64,000 nt of DNA from VRUE01 sp963824215 (lineage in GTDB: Bacteria; Actinomycetota; Thermoleophilia; Solirubrobacterales; 70-9). The translations under genes and the position numbers were made by a program. Each line of letters opens with the position of its first letter. The first letter of the stretch is position 1. This document shows, piece after piece, positions 21,127 to 30,015 of the stretch. Under the pieces are notes generated by a model. That model was not told the DNA's origin. It ran no database searches and saw only the letters and a list, made by a program, of their open reading frames with translations. The DNA is taken from positions 62,001 to 126,000 of the forward strand of contig CAWGOE010000004.1 of assembly GCA_963824215.1 (NCBI GenBank), written 5' to 3'.

Positions 21127-22518
21127 ATGTCGCGTCCCTGGTGGACCCTCGCCGGCGCCTGCTCCGGCCTCTTCATCCTGATGTTGGATTCGACTGTCGT
21201 TGCCCTTGCGCTGCCCAGCATCCGGCACGACGTCGGCGCCAGCGCCGCTGGCTTGCAGTGGGTGATGAATGGTTACCTGCTGGCGATAACCGCGCTTGTG
21301 GTCACTGCAGGGCGGCTCGGTGACATGTTCGGTCGCAAGCGGCTCTTCCTTGCCGGGATGTGCGTCTTCGCGCTCGGCTCTGTCGTCTCAGGCGCCGCAG
21401 ATGACGAGCTGGTGCTGATCTGCGGTCGGGTGCTGCAGGGGGTGGGAGCGGCGCCGATGCTGCCGCTTTCGCTGGCGATTGTTTGCAACGCATTCCCTGC
21501 TGGCGAGCAGGCTCGGGCGCTCGGCATTTGGGCAGGGATATCGGCTGTTGCCCTGGGCATAGGGCCGCTTGCGGGCGGTGCGCTCGTTGATCTCGACTGG
21601 CGGCTGATCTTCTGGATCAACCTGCCGATCGCCGCGCTCGGGATCGCGATCATGGCGATTGCCGCGCCGGAGTCGACCGACCCCAGCTCTGGCCGCCGAG
21701 TCGACCTGTCGGGACTGGCCGCGCTTGGCGTCGGGCTCACCGCGCTTGTCCTCGCCCTCGTGCAGGCTCGAGTCTGGAGCAGCGGCGTGACCGCGCTGCT
21801 GGCGCTGCTGGGAGTCAGCTGCCTTTATGCCTTCTGGCGCATCGAGCACCGGGTCGCGGAACCGATCGTCGACTTCTCCCTCTTCCGCAACGGTCCCTAC
21901 TTCGGCGCCAGCGCCGCCGCCTTCGCCCTCGTCGGTGCCTACTGGTCGGTGATGTTCTTTCAGTCCCAGTATCTGCAGGATGTGCGCGGTCACTCCGCCG
22001 TGCTGAGCGGGCTGCTGATCCTGCCGGTCACGGTGCCGATGATCTTCGTCTCGCCCTTCTCGGGCCGCCTGATCACCCGCTTCGGGGCGCGGGCGCTGAT
22101 GACGGTTGGCATGACCATGGGGACGCTTGGCCTCCTCGCCCTGACCCAGATCGACGCTGGCAGCTCATACGCGCTGCTGCTCGCCGGCTACCTGCCCTTC
22201 GGCGTCGCGCTCGGGCTCGTCTATGCGCCAATGTCGACCGCGGCGATGGCGGCGATGCCGGCGGAGAAAGTTGGCATCGCCTCTGGTGTGCTGGCAATGG
22301 ATCGTGTGATGGCGGGCACGATCGCCCTCGCCGTCACCGGCGCCGTCTTCCATGCCCTGCTGGGTGACGATGGCTCCTTCGCCGACTCAGTCGCAGGCTC
22401 AACCTGGGTCCTAGTCGCCCTCTGCGCTGCCGGTACTGTTCTAACCTGGTTATTCGTGCGAGATGCCGACCGGCCGATACCCGAACCCCACGCCCGTCAC
22501 CGCAAGTTCCACCTTTGA
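21127..22518 (+). CDS. MFS drug-efflux-type transporter (DHA2 family)
   Basis: 463 residues with about fourteen hydrophobic segments. Family marks of the EmrB/QacA branch are LDSTVVALALPSIRHD at the first membrane helix (motif D1), GRLGDMFGRKRLFLAG near residue 62 (motif A), and GRVLQGVGAAPMLPLSLAI near 100 (motif C region). It is expected to export small hydrophobic compounds by proton antiport; the substrate is unknown. No regulator gene lies beside it. It starts 18 bp after the long palindrome at 21001-21109. Confidence 0.9.
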   Translation: MSRPWWTLAGACSGLFILMLDSTVVALALPSIRHDVGASAAGLQWVMNGYLLAITALVVTAGRLGDMFGRKRLFLAGMCVFALGSVVSGAADDELVLICGRVLQGVGAAPMLPLSLAIVCNAFPAGEQARALGIWAGISAVALGIGPLAGGALVDLDWRLIFWINLPIAALGIAIMAIAAPESTDPSSGRRVDLSGLAALGVGLTALVLALVQARVWSSGVTALLALLGVSCLYAFWRIEHRVAEPIVDFSLFRNGPYFGASAAAFALVGAYWSVMFFQSQYLQDVRGHSAVLSGLLILPVTVPMIFVSPFSGRLITRFGARALMTVGMTMGTLGLLALTQIDAGSSYALLLAGYLPFGVALGLVYAPMSTAAMAAMPAEKVGIASGVLAMDRVMAGTIALAVTGAVFHALLGDDGSFADSVAGSTWVLVALCAAGTVLTWLFVRDADRPIPEPHARHRKFHL

Positions 22519-22610
22519 GTGACTAACCCGCTTGACAACGACTTCTCCGACCTTTCCACTAGGAATTAGGCAGACCGCATTGTAGAGCGGAATTTGCCAT
22601 CCTAAAGGGG

Positions 22611-23723
22611 ATGTCTTCGCCGCCAGGGGATGAGCTTCACGAGCTAGCGGAACGTCAGGATCCCCGGCTATTAAGGGCCTTGGATGTTGTCGCTCCAGGC
22701 GGTGCCCTGCGCGAGGGTATCGACAACATCGTCCACGCGCGCACCGGCGGCCTGATCGTCGTCGGCGACCCAGGCGACATCTCGCACATGCTCTCCGGCG
22801 GGATCGAGCTCGGCATCGACTACACGCCGGCGATGCTCTACCAGGTGGCAAAGATGGACGGCGCAATCGTGCTCAACGCTGAGGCGACCAAAATCGTTTG
22901 GGCCAACGTCCAGCTGATGCCCGATCCGACGATCCTCTCCTCGGAGACCGGCACCCGCCACCGCACCGCCGAGCGCGTCTCCAAACAGACCGACGCGCTG
23001 GTCGTCGCGATCTCCCAGCGCCGCGACGTCGTCTCCCTCTACGTCGAGGGAACCAAGTACATCCTGCAAGAGATCCCCGCCGTTCTCGCCAAGGCGAACC
23101 AGGGCCTGGCGACGCTGGAGAAGTACCGCGAGCGGCTCGAACAGGTCTCCGACCGCCTTACCGTGCTCGAGTTCGAGGGTGGCGGTGTCCTCTATGACGC
23201 GCTCACCGCTCTGCAGCGGGCCGAGCTGACGACGCGGATGGCGGTCGAGGTCGAGCGCTACATCGTTGAGCTCGGCACCGAGGGTCGTCTGATCGAGATG
23301 CAGCTGGAGGAGACGATGGTCGGCGTCAACGCCGACAAGTCGGCGCTGATCCGCGACTACTCGGTCGAAGATTCCGAGCAGAACCTGACCACCGTCCTGC
23401 AGTCGCTGGCTCGCTTACCGCACGAGGACGTGCTCGATTTTGGTCGCCTCGCCGAGCTGCTCGGCTACGACCGCAAGCTCAACACGCTCGACTTCCCGGT
23501 TGCGCCACGCGGCTACCGCGTGATGGGTCGCATCCCGCGCATCCCCAAGCTTGTCGTCCAGAAGATCATCCAAGACCTGGGCGGTCTGGAGCAGGTCCTG
23601 ACGGCGTCCGACGCCGACCTCGAAGCGGTCGAAGACGTCGGCGAGACCAGGGCAAAGGACATCCGCGAGGGCTTGCGGAGGCTCCGGGAGGTCGAGCTTG
23701 TCGACCGGCACTTACAGAGTTGA
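22611..23723 (+). CDS. disA: DNA integrity scanning protein DisA (diadenylate cyclase)
   Basis: 370 residues. The DAC domain (about 20-150) has the two catalytic motifs MDGAIVL near 81 and TRHRTAERVSKQTDA near 114. A helical linker (about 150-290) follows. The C-terminal helix-hairpin-helix domain contains VEDVGETRAKDIREGLRRL. It joins two ATP into cyclic di-AMP while scanning DNA as an octamer, and stops synthesis at branched DNA. A TTGACA box at 22532-22537 lies upstream, but no convincing -10 follows. The carD gene follows in the same frame 39 bp after the stop, suggesting co-transcription. Confidence 0.96.
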   Translation: MSSPPGDELHELAERQDPRLLRALDVVAPGGALREGIDNIVHARTGGLIVVGDPGDISHMLSGGIELGIDYTPAMLYQVAKMDGAIVLNAEATKIVWANVQLMPDPTILSSETGTRHRTAERVSKQTDALVVAISQRRDVVSLYVEGTKYILQEIPAVLAKANQGLATLEKYRERLEQVSDRLTVLEFEGGGVLYDALTALQRAELTTRMAVEVERYIVELGTEGRLIEMQLEETMVGVNADKSALIRDYSVEDSEQNLTTVLQSLARLPHEDVLDFGRLAELLGYDRKLNTLDFPVAPRGYRVMGRIPRIPKLVVQKIIQDLGGLEQVLTASDADLEAVEDVGETRAKDIREGLRRLREVELVDRHLQS

Positions 23724-23762
23724 CGGCCACACGAGGCCGTCGCAAATGGAAAGGAGCAAGCG

Positions 23763-24317
23763 ATTCCCCAGCTAGAGGAGACCACTGAGGTAAGCATCGA
23801 GGAGGTCGAGTACGTCTGCGACTTCGAGGAGGGCGACAAGGTCGTCTATCCGCATCACGGTGCTGGCTTGGTGATGAAGAAAGAGGCGCGGGAGCTGATG
23901 GGGGAGGAGCGTGAATACCTCACGATCAAGATCCTCCACAACGAACTCACCGTGATGGTTCCCTGCGAAAACGCCGGCAAGGCGGGGCTGCGGCGGGTCA
24001 TCGACGAGGTCGAAATCAAGAAGGTCACATCCGTCCTCACCGATGACGTGTCGGAGATGCCGAAGAACTGGAACCGGCGTTTCAAGTACAACCGCGAGAA
24101 GATCAAGACCGGCGACGTGTTCGAGCTCGCCGAGGTCGTCCGCAACCTGGCGATCCGCGAGATGGAGAAGGGACTCTCCACCGGCGAGAAGCAGATGTAC
24201 ACGCGGGCCAAGAAGATCCTCGCGTCGGAGTTCATGTACGCGCTCGACAAGGACGAGGAGGGCGCGGAGGAGTACCTCGACGGGCTGCTGGAGGAGCGCT
24301 TCGCCGCCACCGCGTAG
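23763..24317 (+). CDS. carD: CarD-family RNA polymerase-binding regulator, apparent ATT start
   Basis: 184 residues from ATT at 23763. The N-terminal RNA-polymerase-interaction domain reads FEEGDKVVYPHHGAGLVMKK near residue 25, and the C-terminal helical DNA-binding domain has NWNRRFKYNREKIKTGD and GLSTGEKQMYTRAKKILASE. In the open frame from the disA stop (23721) to this domain there is no ATG, GTG, TTG or CTG. The first usual codon, TTG at 23868, lies inside the conserved domain. AAGGAG stands six bases before ATT, so ATT is the best start. It stabilises open complexes at rRNA and other promoters in Mycobacterium. It lies between disA and ispD, as in other Actinobacteria. Confidence 0.88.
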   Translation: MPQLEETTEVSIEEVEYVCDFEEGDKVVYPHHGAGLVMKKEARELMGEEREYLTIKILHNELTVMVPCENAGKAGLRRVIDEVEIKKVTSVLTDDVSEMPKNWNRRFKYNREKIKTGDVFELAEVVRNLAIREMEKGLSTGEKQMYTRAKKILASEFMYALDKDEEGAEEYLDGLLEERFAATA

Positions 24318-24338
24318 CCGGGACTCATCCGCGACCGG

Positions 24339-25073
24339 ATGAACTCTCGCGCAGCATCCGTCACCGCGGTCATTGCGGCCGCCGGCTCCGGGGAGAGGCT
24401 CGGAGCCGGCGGCCCGAAGGCCTTTGTGCCACTTTTTGGCCGGCCGCTGGTCGAGTGGTCGATCGCAGCGATGCGCGCCGCCACCGGTGTGGGCTCGATC
24501 GTCGTCGCTTGCCCACCGGGGCACGCCCCCGACCTCGCCGCTCCCGACCTCGCCGTCGTCGACGGCGGCGCCACCCGCTCGCGGTCGGTGGCCAACGCCC
24601 TAGAAGCAGTGGGCACCGAGCTGGTTGCGATTCACGACGCGGCCCGGCCCCTGGTCACCCCGGAGCTGGTCGAGGGGATTGTGGCGACCCTCATCGCCAA
24701 CCCCGAGGCGGACGGAGCCATCGCCGCCACCCCCGTCACCAACACGATCAAGCGGGCTGGAGGCCTGGCCGACTCGCGGAAGGATTTGGGGTCCTATAGC
24801 CCCCCAAATCCTTCACTGACCGTCGCGGAGACGGTGGATCGCGGCGGGCTCTGGGAGGCGCAGACGCCTCAGGTCTTCCGGGTCGAGGCCTTGGGGCGCG
24901 CGCTCGAAGCCGAGCCGGCCGAGGTCGAAGCGGCAACCGACGAGGCGATGCTGATCGAGGCGGCCGGCGGCCGGGTGCTGATTCATCCCGCGCCGCCCGA
25001 GAACCTCAAGGTGACGACGCCCTTGGACCTGCGGGTGGCCGAGCTCCTCCTGGCCGAGCGTTCTTCCGCCTAG
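24339..25073 (+). CDS. ispD: 2-C-methyl-D-erythritol 4-phosphate cytidylyltransferase with a palindromic insert
   Basis: 244 residues. The nucleotide-binding start is AAAGSGERLGAGGPKAFVPL. HDAARPLVTPELVEGIV lies near 100 and VAETVDRGGLWEAQTPQVF near 165. It makes CDP-methylerythritol in the MEP isoprenoid pathway; ispF lies further downstream after two inserted genes. Between TNTIKRAGGL and VAETVDR, where homologues have only a few residues, there is an extra stretch (ADSRKDLGSYSPPNPSLT) encoded by a DNA palindrome at 24779-24814. The insert is in frame in the surface loop before the active-site strand. The gene ends in a 4-bp convergent overlap with the DUF389 gene. Confidence 0.93.
   Translation: MNSRAASVTAVIAAAGSGERLGAGGPKAFVPLFGRPLVEWSIAAMRAATGVGSIVVACPPGHAPDLAAPDLAVVDGGATRSRSVANALEAVGTELVAIHDAARPLVTPELVEGIVATLIANPEADGAIAATPVTNTIKRAGGLADSRKDLGSYSPPNPSLTVAETVDRGGLWEAQTPQVFRVEALGRALEAEPAEVEAATDEAMLIEAAGGRVLIHPAPPENLKVTTPLDLRVAELLLAERSSA
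24779..24814. repeat. Palindrome inside ispD
   Basis: Perfect 13-bp arms GAAGGATTTGGGG and CCCCAAATCCTTC flank TCCTATAGCC. The GTCCTAT string of the loop is also found in the family 3 loops. It is translated as part of IspD. Confidence 0.8.
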
Positions 25074-26047
25074 CCCCGCTCGGCGGGTAAGCCTGCCGCG
25101 GCACGGGACCCGTCCTCTAGGTGGCGCATGCGCCGTCGCTCGAAGAGCCTGCGCTGGACGTAGAGGGTGCAGACGCCCGCCGCGACGATGCCGATCAGGT
25201 TCAGGCTGAGCTGGGTCATCGCGCCGACCCAGTCGTCCCAGTTACCGAGGGCCGCGGCGACGCCGATGTTGGCCGCCGCCGGGATCGTGGTGACCGAGAT
25301 CAGCACGCCGATCAGGGCTCCGGACTTTGCCGAGGTGAGCGAGAGGACGCCGGCCGTCCCGGCGAAGACGGCGACGATGATCGAGAACGCGTCCGGCTCG
25401 GCGATGAACTGCGTCAGCGGATTGTCGATGCTCTTGAAGTTGGCGTCGACCAGGCCGGTGGCGACGCAGATCAGGGTGAAGAGAAAGGCGGCGGTGATCC
25501 CGACTGGAAAGCCGACGGTCAAGGCGGTCAGCGAGCGCAGGGCGGGCCCGCGGCGGCGCTCGACGATGGCCACGCAGAGCCCGGCGAGGGGGCCGAACTC
25601 GGGGCCGACGACCATCGCGCCGACGATCAGAATCGGCGAGCCGGTGAAGATCCCGACCGAGCCGATCAGGCAGGCGAGCGCCATGAAGATGAGGAAGTTG
25701 CCGCCGAGCTCGCTGCTCTCCGAGGTCCGGGCCTCGACCTCCTCCCAGACCACGGCATCGGAGGGGGCGCCGCGCGCTGCCTTCTCGGCCCGCTTGGCGA
25801 CATCGGAGATCTGCGAGTCGATCTGCTCCAGGGCGATCGAGCCATCCCGCGCCACCCCAAGCTCCTTCAGGTCGTCGATCAGCACGCTTGCGTCCTCGCG
25901 GGCGACGTCGCAGAGGATGACGTCGCCGGCGGGCTGGCGTGCAGCGCCCGAGAGGAAGATGAGGTTGCAGGCCGATGGGGTCGCCTCGAGCAGGCCCATG
26001 ACCTTGCCGGACCGATCGGCCGGGGCGACGATCCGCAGGTGGACCAT
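25070..26047 (-). CDS. DUF389 membrane protein
   Basis: 325 residues. A soluble N-terminal part (about 1-115) is followed by about six membrane segments (residues about 118-305). These carry the DUF389 signatures ILIVGAMVVGPEFGPLAGL near 143 and LSLTSAKSGALIGVLISVTTIPAAANI near 225. The function of the family is not established. It sits on the minus strand between ispD and the PHP gene and breaks the ispD-ispF pair. Its 3' end overlaps that of ispD by 4 bp. Confidence 0.88.
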   Translation of the reverse strand: MVHLRIVAPADRSGKVMGLLEATPSACNLIFLSGAARQPAGDVILCDVAREDASVLIDDLKELGVARDGSIALEQIDSQISDVAKRAEKAARGAPSDAVVWEEVEARTSESSELGGNFLIFMALACLIGSVGIFTGSPILIVGAMVVGPEFGPLAGLCVAIVERRRGPALRSLTALTVGFPVGITAAFLFTLICVATGLVDANFKSIDNPLTQFIAEPDAFSIIVAVFAGTAGVLSLTSAKSGALIGVLISVTTIPAAANIGVAAALGNWDDWVGAMTQLSLNLIGIVAAGVCTLYVQRRLFERRRMRHLEDGSRAAAGLPAERG

Positions 26048-26073
26048 GCGCCGACCCTACCGAGGGCCGTAAC

Positions 26074-26928
26074 TTGTGGGCCGTGCTGACCGACTACCAC
26101 CTGCACCTGCGCCCGGACGGGCCCGATACGCCGCCCGAGCGCTACTTCACCACCGAGAACGTCGAGCGCTACCGCGAGGCGGCGGCAGCCGCTGGCGTCG
26201 AGGAGCTGGGCGTCTCCGAGCACGTCTACCGCTTCACCCAGGCGCTCGAGCTCTGGCGCCACCCCTTCTGGCAGGAGCAGGCGCGCGACGACCTCGACGC
26301 CTACTGCGAGTTCGTTCGCGGCGCCGGGCTCAAGCTCGGGCTCGAGTGCGACTTCGTCCCGGGCGCCGAGGATCGCACCGCGAACCTGCTGGAGGCGCGC
26401 GACTTCGACTACGTGGTCGGCTCGGTCCACTTCGTCGGCGAGGCGGCCGTCGACCACGAGGGCTGGGACGTCTGGGAGGGGCGCGGAGACGCCGACGAAG
26501 TCTGGCGTCGCTACTTCGAGGCGCTGGCCGAGTGCGCGCGCAGCGGCCTCTTCGACATCCTCGCCCACCCAGACCTGGTCAAGGTCTGGGGACGCGGCCG
26601 GCCGTTGCCCGAGCGCGACCCACGCCACTACTACGAGCCAGCGGTCGAGGCAATCGTCGAGAGCGGCATTGCGGTCGAGATATCGACCGCGGGATTGCGC
26701 AAGCCCGTCGGCGAGCTCTACCCGTCACGGGCCTTTGCCGAGATGTGTGTCGAGGCCGGCGCCCCCTTCGCTCTCTCCTCCGACGCCCACGTGCCCGAGC
26801 AGGTCGGCTTCGGCTATGAGCGGGCGCTGGAGTTTCTCACCGAGCTGGAAGTGAAGGAGATCAGCGTCTTCGAGCACGGCCAGCGGAGTTTGGCGCCACT
26901 TCCCGCTGGGGTAGGCGAGAATCGTTGA
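26074..26928 (+). CDS. PHP-domain phosphatase (HisJ/histidinol-phosphatase-like)
   Basis: 284 residues. The PHP metal sites are TDYHLHL at the N-terminus, the SEHVYRF segment near 48, GLECDFVPG near 88, GSVHFVG near 113, DILAHPDLVK near 165, and SSDAHVPEQVG near 230. This fits the HisJ-type histidinol-phosphate phosphatase branch, but other PHP hydrolases are similar and no his genes are nearby. The start is taken as TTG at 26074 behind CGAGGG; GTG at 26083 is an alternative that would begin directly at the LTDYHLHL motif. ispF starts 4 bp after its stop. Confidence 0.82.
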   Translation: MWAVLTDYHLHLRPDGPDTPPERYFTTENVERYREAAAAAGVEELGVSEHVYRFTQALELWRHPFWQEQARDDLDAYCEFVRGAGLKLGLECDFVPGAEDRTANLLEARDFDYVVGSVHFVGEAAVDHEGWDVWEGRGDADEVWRRYFEALAECARSGLFDILAHPDLVKVWGRGRPLPERDPRHYYEPAVEAIVESGIAVEISTAGLRKPVGELYPSRAFAEMCVEAGAPFALSSDAHVPEQVGFGYERALEFLTELEVKEISVFEHGQRSLAPLPAGVGENR

Positions 26929-26932
26929 TCTG

Positions 26933-27388
26933 ATGAGCGTCGGAATCGGCTATGACAGCCACCGCTTCGCCGAGGGCCGCCCCCTAATCTTGGGCGGGGT
27001 TGAGATTGACCACGAGCGCGGTCTCAGCGGTCACTCCGATGCCGACGTGCTCACCCACGCGGTGATCGACGCGCTGCTTGGCGCCGCTGGCCAGGGTGAC
27101 ATTGGCACGCTCTTCCCCGACGACGATGAGCGCTGGCGCGATGCCGACTCGATCGACATGCTGAGCACCGTCGTCGGCACGATCGGCGGCCGCATTCTCA
27201 ACATCGATGCGACCGTCGTCTGCGAGGCGCCGCGGCTGGGGCCGCACCGGGCCGAGATGGAGCGCGCCCTCGCCGATGTCACCTCGGCGCGGGTCAGTGT
27301 CAAGGCGACGACCAACGAGGGCATGGGCTGGATCGGTCGCGGCGAGGGAATCGCCTGCATTGCGGTCGCTTCGGTGGAGAGTGAATAG
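26933..27388 (+). CDS. ispF: 2-C-methyl-D-erythritol 2,4-cyclodiphosphate synthase
   Basis: 151 residues, close to the usual 155-160. The metal site is GIGYDSHRF at the N-terminus, then LILGGVEIDHERGLSGHSDADVLTHAVIDALLG near 20-50, with the conserved GDIGTLFPD near 62, and TNEGMGWIGRGEGIACIAVA at the C-terminus. It forms the cyclodiphosphate of the MEP pathway, the step after IspD and IspE. It is separated from ispD by the DUF389 and PHP genes. Confidence 0.96.
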   Translation: MSVGIGYDSHRFAEGRPLILGGVEIDHERGLSGHSDADVLTHAVIDALLGAAGQGDIGTLFPDDDERWRDADSIDMLSTVVGTIGGRILNIDATVVCEAPRLGPHRAEMERALADVTSARVSVKATTNEGMGWIGRGEGIACIAVASVESE

Positions 27389-27400
27389 GCTTCCGCGGCC

Positions 27401-29050
27401 ATGGGCAAGCTCGGATCGATCGCAGCGGCGGCGCGGCAGGCAGCCTCGGACAAAGTGTTCGAGGTCAAGGTGCTGCGCGAGGCCGGCGTCCTCGCCCCGC
27501 AGCGCCCCGACAAATCGGCGAAGGTCATCTCCGCCTTCCTGCGCTGGGGCGCCTCGCCGGCACTCGGCAGTACGACCGCGGCGATCCGCCACCCGCACGA
27601 GACGGCGCTGATCGACGAACGTGGCTCGCTCACCTTCGAGCAGATGCACCTGCGCTCCAACTCGCTTGCCCACGCCTTCGAACGGATGGGGATCGGCCCC
27701 GGCGACGGTGTCGGGATCATGTGTCGCAACCACCGCGGCTTCGTCGAGACGACGCTGGCCGCGGCCAAGCTCGGTGCCAGCGCCCTTTACCTGAACACGA
27801 TGTTCGCCGGCCCCCAGTTGGCCGAGGTGACGCGGCGCGAGAGGCCAAGGGTGCTCGTCTACGACGAGGAGTTCACCGAGCTTCTCGATGGAGTCGACGA
27901 GAGCGTCCAGCGGGTGGTCGGCTGGGCCGACGGTGAGACCGAGGCGCCGACGCTCGACTCGCTGATCGCATCTGCCGGCGACTCGGATCTGAAGCCACCA
28001 CCGGACAAGCCACGCTTCGTCATCCTCACCTCGGGCACGACCGGGACGCCGAAGGGCGCCCAGCGCTCCAGCCCCGACGGCCTGCTCTCCCTCGCCGCCC
28101 TGATCGACAAGATCCCCTACCGCAGCCGCGAGACGATGATGGTCGCGGCGCCGCTCTTCCACTCCTGGGGCTTCTTCCACTTCGTGATGAGCCTGCCGAC
28201 GGCATCGACCCTGGTGCTGCGCCGGCGCTTCGATCCCGAGGAGACGCTGCGGGCGGTGCAGCAGAACCGCGCCCACGTGCTCGCCGTCGTGCCGGTGATG
28301 CTGCAGCGCATCCTGCAGCTGCCTGAGGAGACTCTAGCCTCCTACGACCTCTCCTCGTTGCGGATCACCTCGCTCTCCGGTTCGGCGCTGCCCGGCGAGC
28401 TGGCGATCGCCTGGATGGACCGCTTCGGCGACAACATCTACAACCTCTACGGCTCGACCGAGGTCGCCTACGCCACCGTCGCCACGCCGGCGGACCTGCG
28501 CGCCGCCCCGGGGACGGCTGGCCGTCCCCCGCGCGGCACCGTCGTCCGTCTCTACGACGAGGCGGGCAACGAGGCGCCGCGGGGTGAGGTCGGGCGGATC
28601 TTCGTCGGCAACGAGATGTCCTTCGAGGGCTACACGGGCGGTGGAACTAAGGAGGCGATCGACGGGCTGTTCAGCAGCGGCGACGTTGGCCACATCGATG
28701 ATGCCGGCCGGCTCTTCATTGACGGCCGCGACGACGAGATGATCGTCTCCGGTGGCGAGAACGTCTTTCCCCGCGAGGTCGAGGACTTGCTGGCCGACCA
28801 CGAGGCGGTGATCGAGGTGGCGGTGATCGGGGTCGAGGACGAGGAGTTCGGGCAGCGGCTAAAAGCCTTCGTAGTGCTCGTCGAGGATGTCGAGGTCTCA
28901 GAGGTCGACCTGAAAGCCCACGTCAAGGCTCACCTCGCCGGCTACAAGGCGCCGCGCGAGGTCGAGTTCCTGCCGGAGCTGCCGCGCAACGCGAGCGGCA
29001 AGATCCTCAAGCGCGAGCTGCACGCGCGCGAGGCTGAGAAGTCCGCCTAG
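27401..29050 (+). CDS. Acyl-CoA synthetase (AMP-binding, FadD-like)
   Basis: 549 residues. The adenylate-forming motifs are LTSGTTGTPKGAQRSS near residue 208 (A3), NLYGSTEVAYATV near 348 (A5), and the Asp/Arg region SSGDVGHIDDAGRLFIDGRDDEMIVSGGENVFPREVE near 425-460 (A7-A8). A C-terminal catalytic Lys lies in LPRNASGKILKREL. It activates a carboxylic acid, probably a medium or long-chain fatty acid, to its acyl-CoA. It starts 12 bp after ispF, so it is likely co-transcribed with it although the pathway is unrelated. Exact substrate is not readable from sequence. Confidence 0.9.
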   Translation: MGKLGSIAAAARQAASDKVFEVKVLREAGVLAPQRPDKSAKVISAFLRWGASPALGSTTAAIRHPHETALIDERGSLTFEQMHLRSNSLAHAFERMGIGPGDGVGIMCRNHRGFVETTLAAAKLGASALYLNTMFAGPQLAEVTRRERPRVLVYDEEFTELLDGVDESVQRVVGWADGETEAPTLDSLIASAGDSDLKPPPDKPRFVILTSGTTGTPKGAQRSSPDGLLSLAALIDKIPYRSRETMMVAAPLFHSWGFFHFVMSLPTASTLVLRRRFDPEETLRAVQQNRAHVLAVVPVMLQRILQLPEETLASYDLSSLRITSLSGSALPGELAIAWMDRFGDNIYNLYGSTEVAYATVATPADLRAAPGTAGRPPRGTVVRLYDEAGNEAPRGEVGRIFVGNEMSFEGYTGGGTKEAIDGLFSSGDVGHIDDAGRLFIDGRDDEMIVSGGENVFPREVEDLLADHEAVIEVAVIGVEDEEFGQRLKAFVVLVEDVEVSEVDLKAHVKAHLAGYKAPREVEFLPELPRNASGKILKRELHAREAEKSA

Positions 29051-29103
29051 GAGGGACTAGTCCTCCGCGCTAATTGCGGGGTTTTGGGCCCGGTGCCGGT
29101 GGC

Positions 29104-29994
29104 ATGGCTTCCGGGGTGGGTAGTAGGTTGCGACGAGTGGGTGAGCCCGCCATCAACCTGAACGCTCTGAGCGAGGCAACTGGAGAGATCCAGGGCGTCG
29201 CCAGCCAGGCGCTGGAGTGGGTCCGGCAGAGCGAGGAGCGGGTTGCTCAGGCCGAGCGGCGCAACGCCGAGATCAAACAGCGGGCGAAGGCGACGCTTGG
29301 CAAGCTCGGTGAGCAGGGTCGCGAGCGGGTTACTGTCGAGCGCCAGAAGCGGCACGCCGCCGAGGCGCGTGTGGCGCACGCCGAGGAGGCGCGCGATCGC
29401 GCCGAGAAAGCCTTTGAGCGGGCGCAGCGGGCGGCGGAGGCCGACCGCGAGGCCTTTGCGACGCAGATGGCCACAACCAAAGGGCAGGCGGACCAGGTGA
29501 CGGCGCAGGCCGTGAAGCGGACCGAAGCGGAAGCTTCGAAGCGAACCGGCGAGGTGCTTCAAAAGGCACAGGCCGACGCTGATCGACGCGTGGCCGCCGC
29601 GGAGCAGCGCGCCGCCGAGGCCGAAGCTCGTGCCGAGGAGTCACACCAGCTCGCCGTCCGGCTCGAGTCCGAGATCGAGGAGCGGGTGATGCAGGGGACC
29701 GTCGATGTCCGCCGCGAAGCCGAGGAGCGCGTCACGAAGCTGATCGAGAAAGTCGAAGGTGAGGCCACCAAGAACGCTCGGGTGCGGGCAGAGGAACAGC
29801 TGCAGGCCGAGTCCGAGCGGATCCGCGGTCAGGCCGAACAGCGCGAGGAGCGCTTGCGCCGCGCCGCCGAGGAGGAGATCAAGGCCAGCGCTAAGCGGGC
29901 GCGACGCGAGGTGCTTGCTGCGGCCGACCAAACGGCGCCAACTTGGTCGCGTAACGAGTCGGCTGACTCGGGCGCGGGCTACCGGACGTTCTAG
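29104..29994 (+). CDS. Coiled-coil protein of unknown function
   Basis: 296 residues from ATG at 29104. Nearly the whole protein is a heptad-rich Glu/Ala/Arg/Gln helix (for example QAERRNAEIKQRAKATLGKL and AAEQRAAEAEARAEESHQL), with no membrane segment or signal. TTG at 29128 and TTG at 29074 are alternative starts. The first residues contain NLNALSEATGEIQGV, which resembles the start of cytoskeletal or DivIVA-like scaffolds, but I do not assign a family. It lies between the acyl-CoA ligase and cysS, 21 bp before cysS. Confidence 0.72.
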   Translation: MASGVGSRLRRVGEPAINLNALSEATGEIQGVASQALEWVRQSEERVAQAERRNAEIKQRAKATLGKLGEQGRERVTVERQKRHAAEARVAHAEEARDRAEKAFERAQRAAEADREAFATQMATTKGQADQVTAQAVKRTEAEASKRTGEVLQKAQADADRRVAAAEQRAAEAEARAEESHQLAVRLESEIEERVMQGTVDVRREAEERVTKLIEKVEGEATKNARVRAEEQLQAESERIRGQAEQREERLRRAAEEEIKASAKRARREVLAAADQTAPTWSRNESADSGAGYRTF

Positions 29995-30015
29995 TCCCCT
30001 CTAGCATCCGCCCCG

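Noticed and set aside
22532..22560. Promoter for disA based on TTGACA at 22532
   Set aside because: No acceptable -10 box at 16-18 bases, so it was not listed as a feature.
28505..28525. GGGGACGG/CCGTCCCC hairpin inside the acyl-CoA ligase gene
   Set aside because: The encoded PGTAGRPPRGTVVR is the ordinary conserved segment of the enzyme, so the palindrome is a by-product of codon choice and not an insert.
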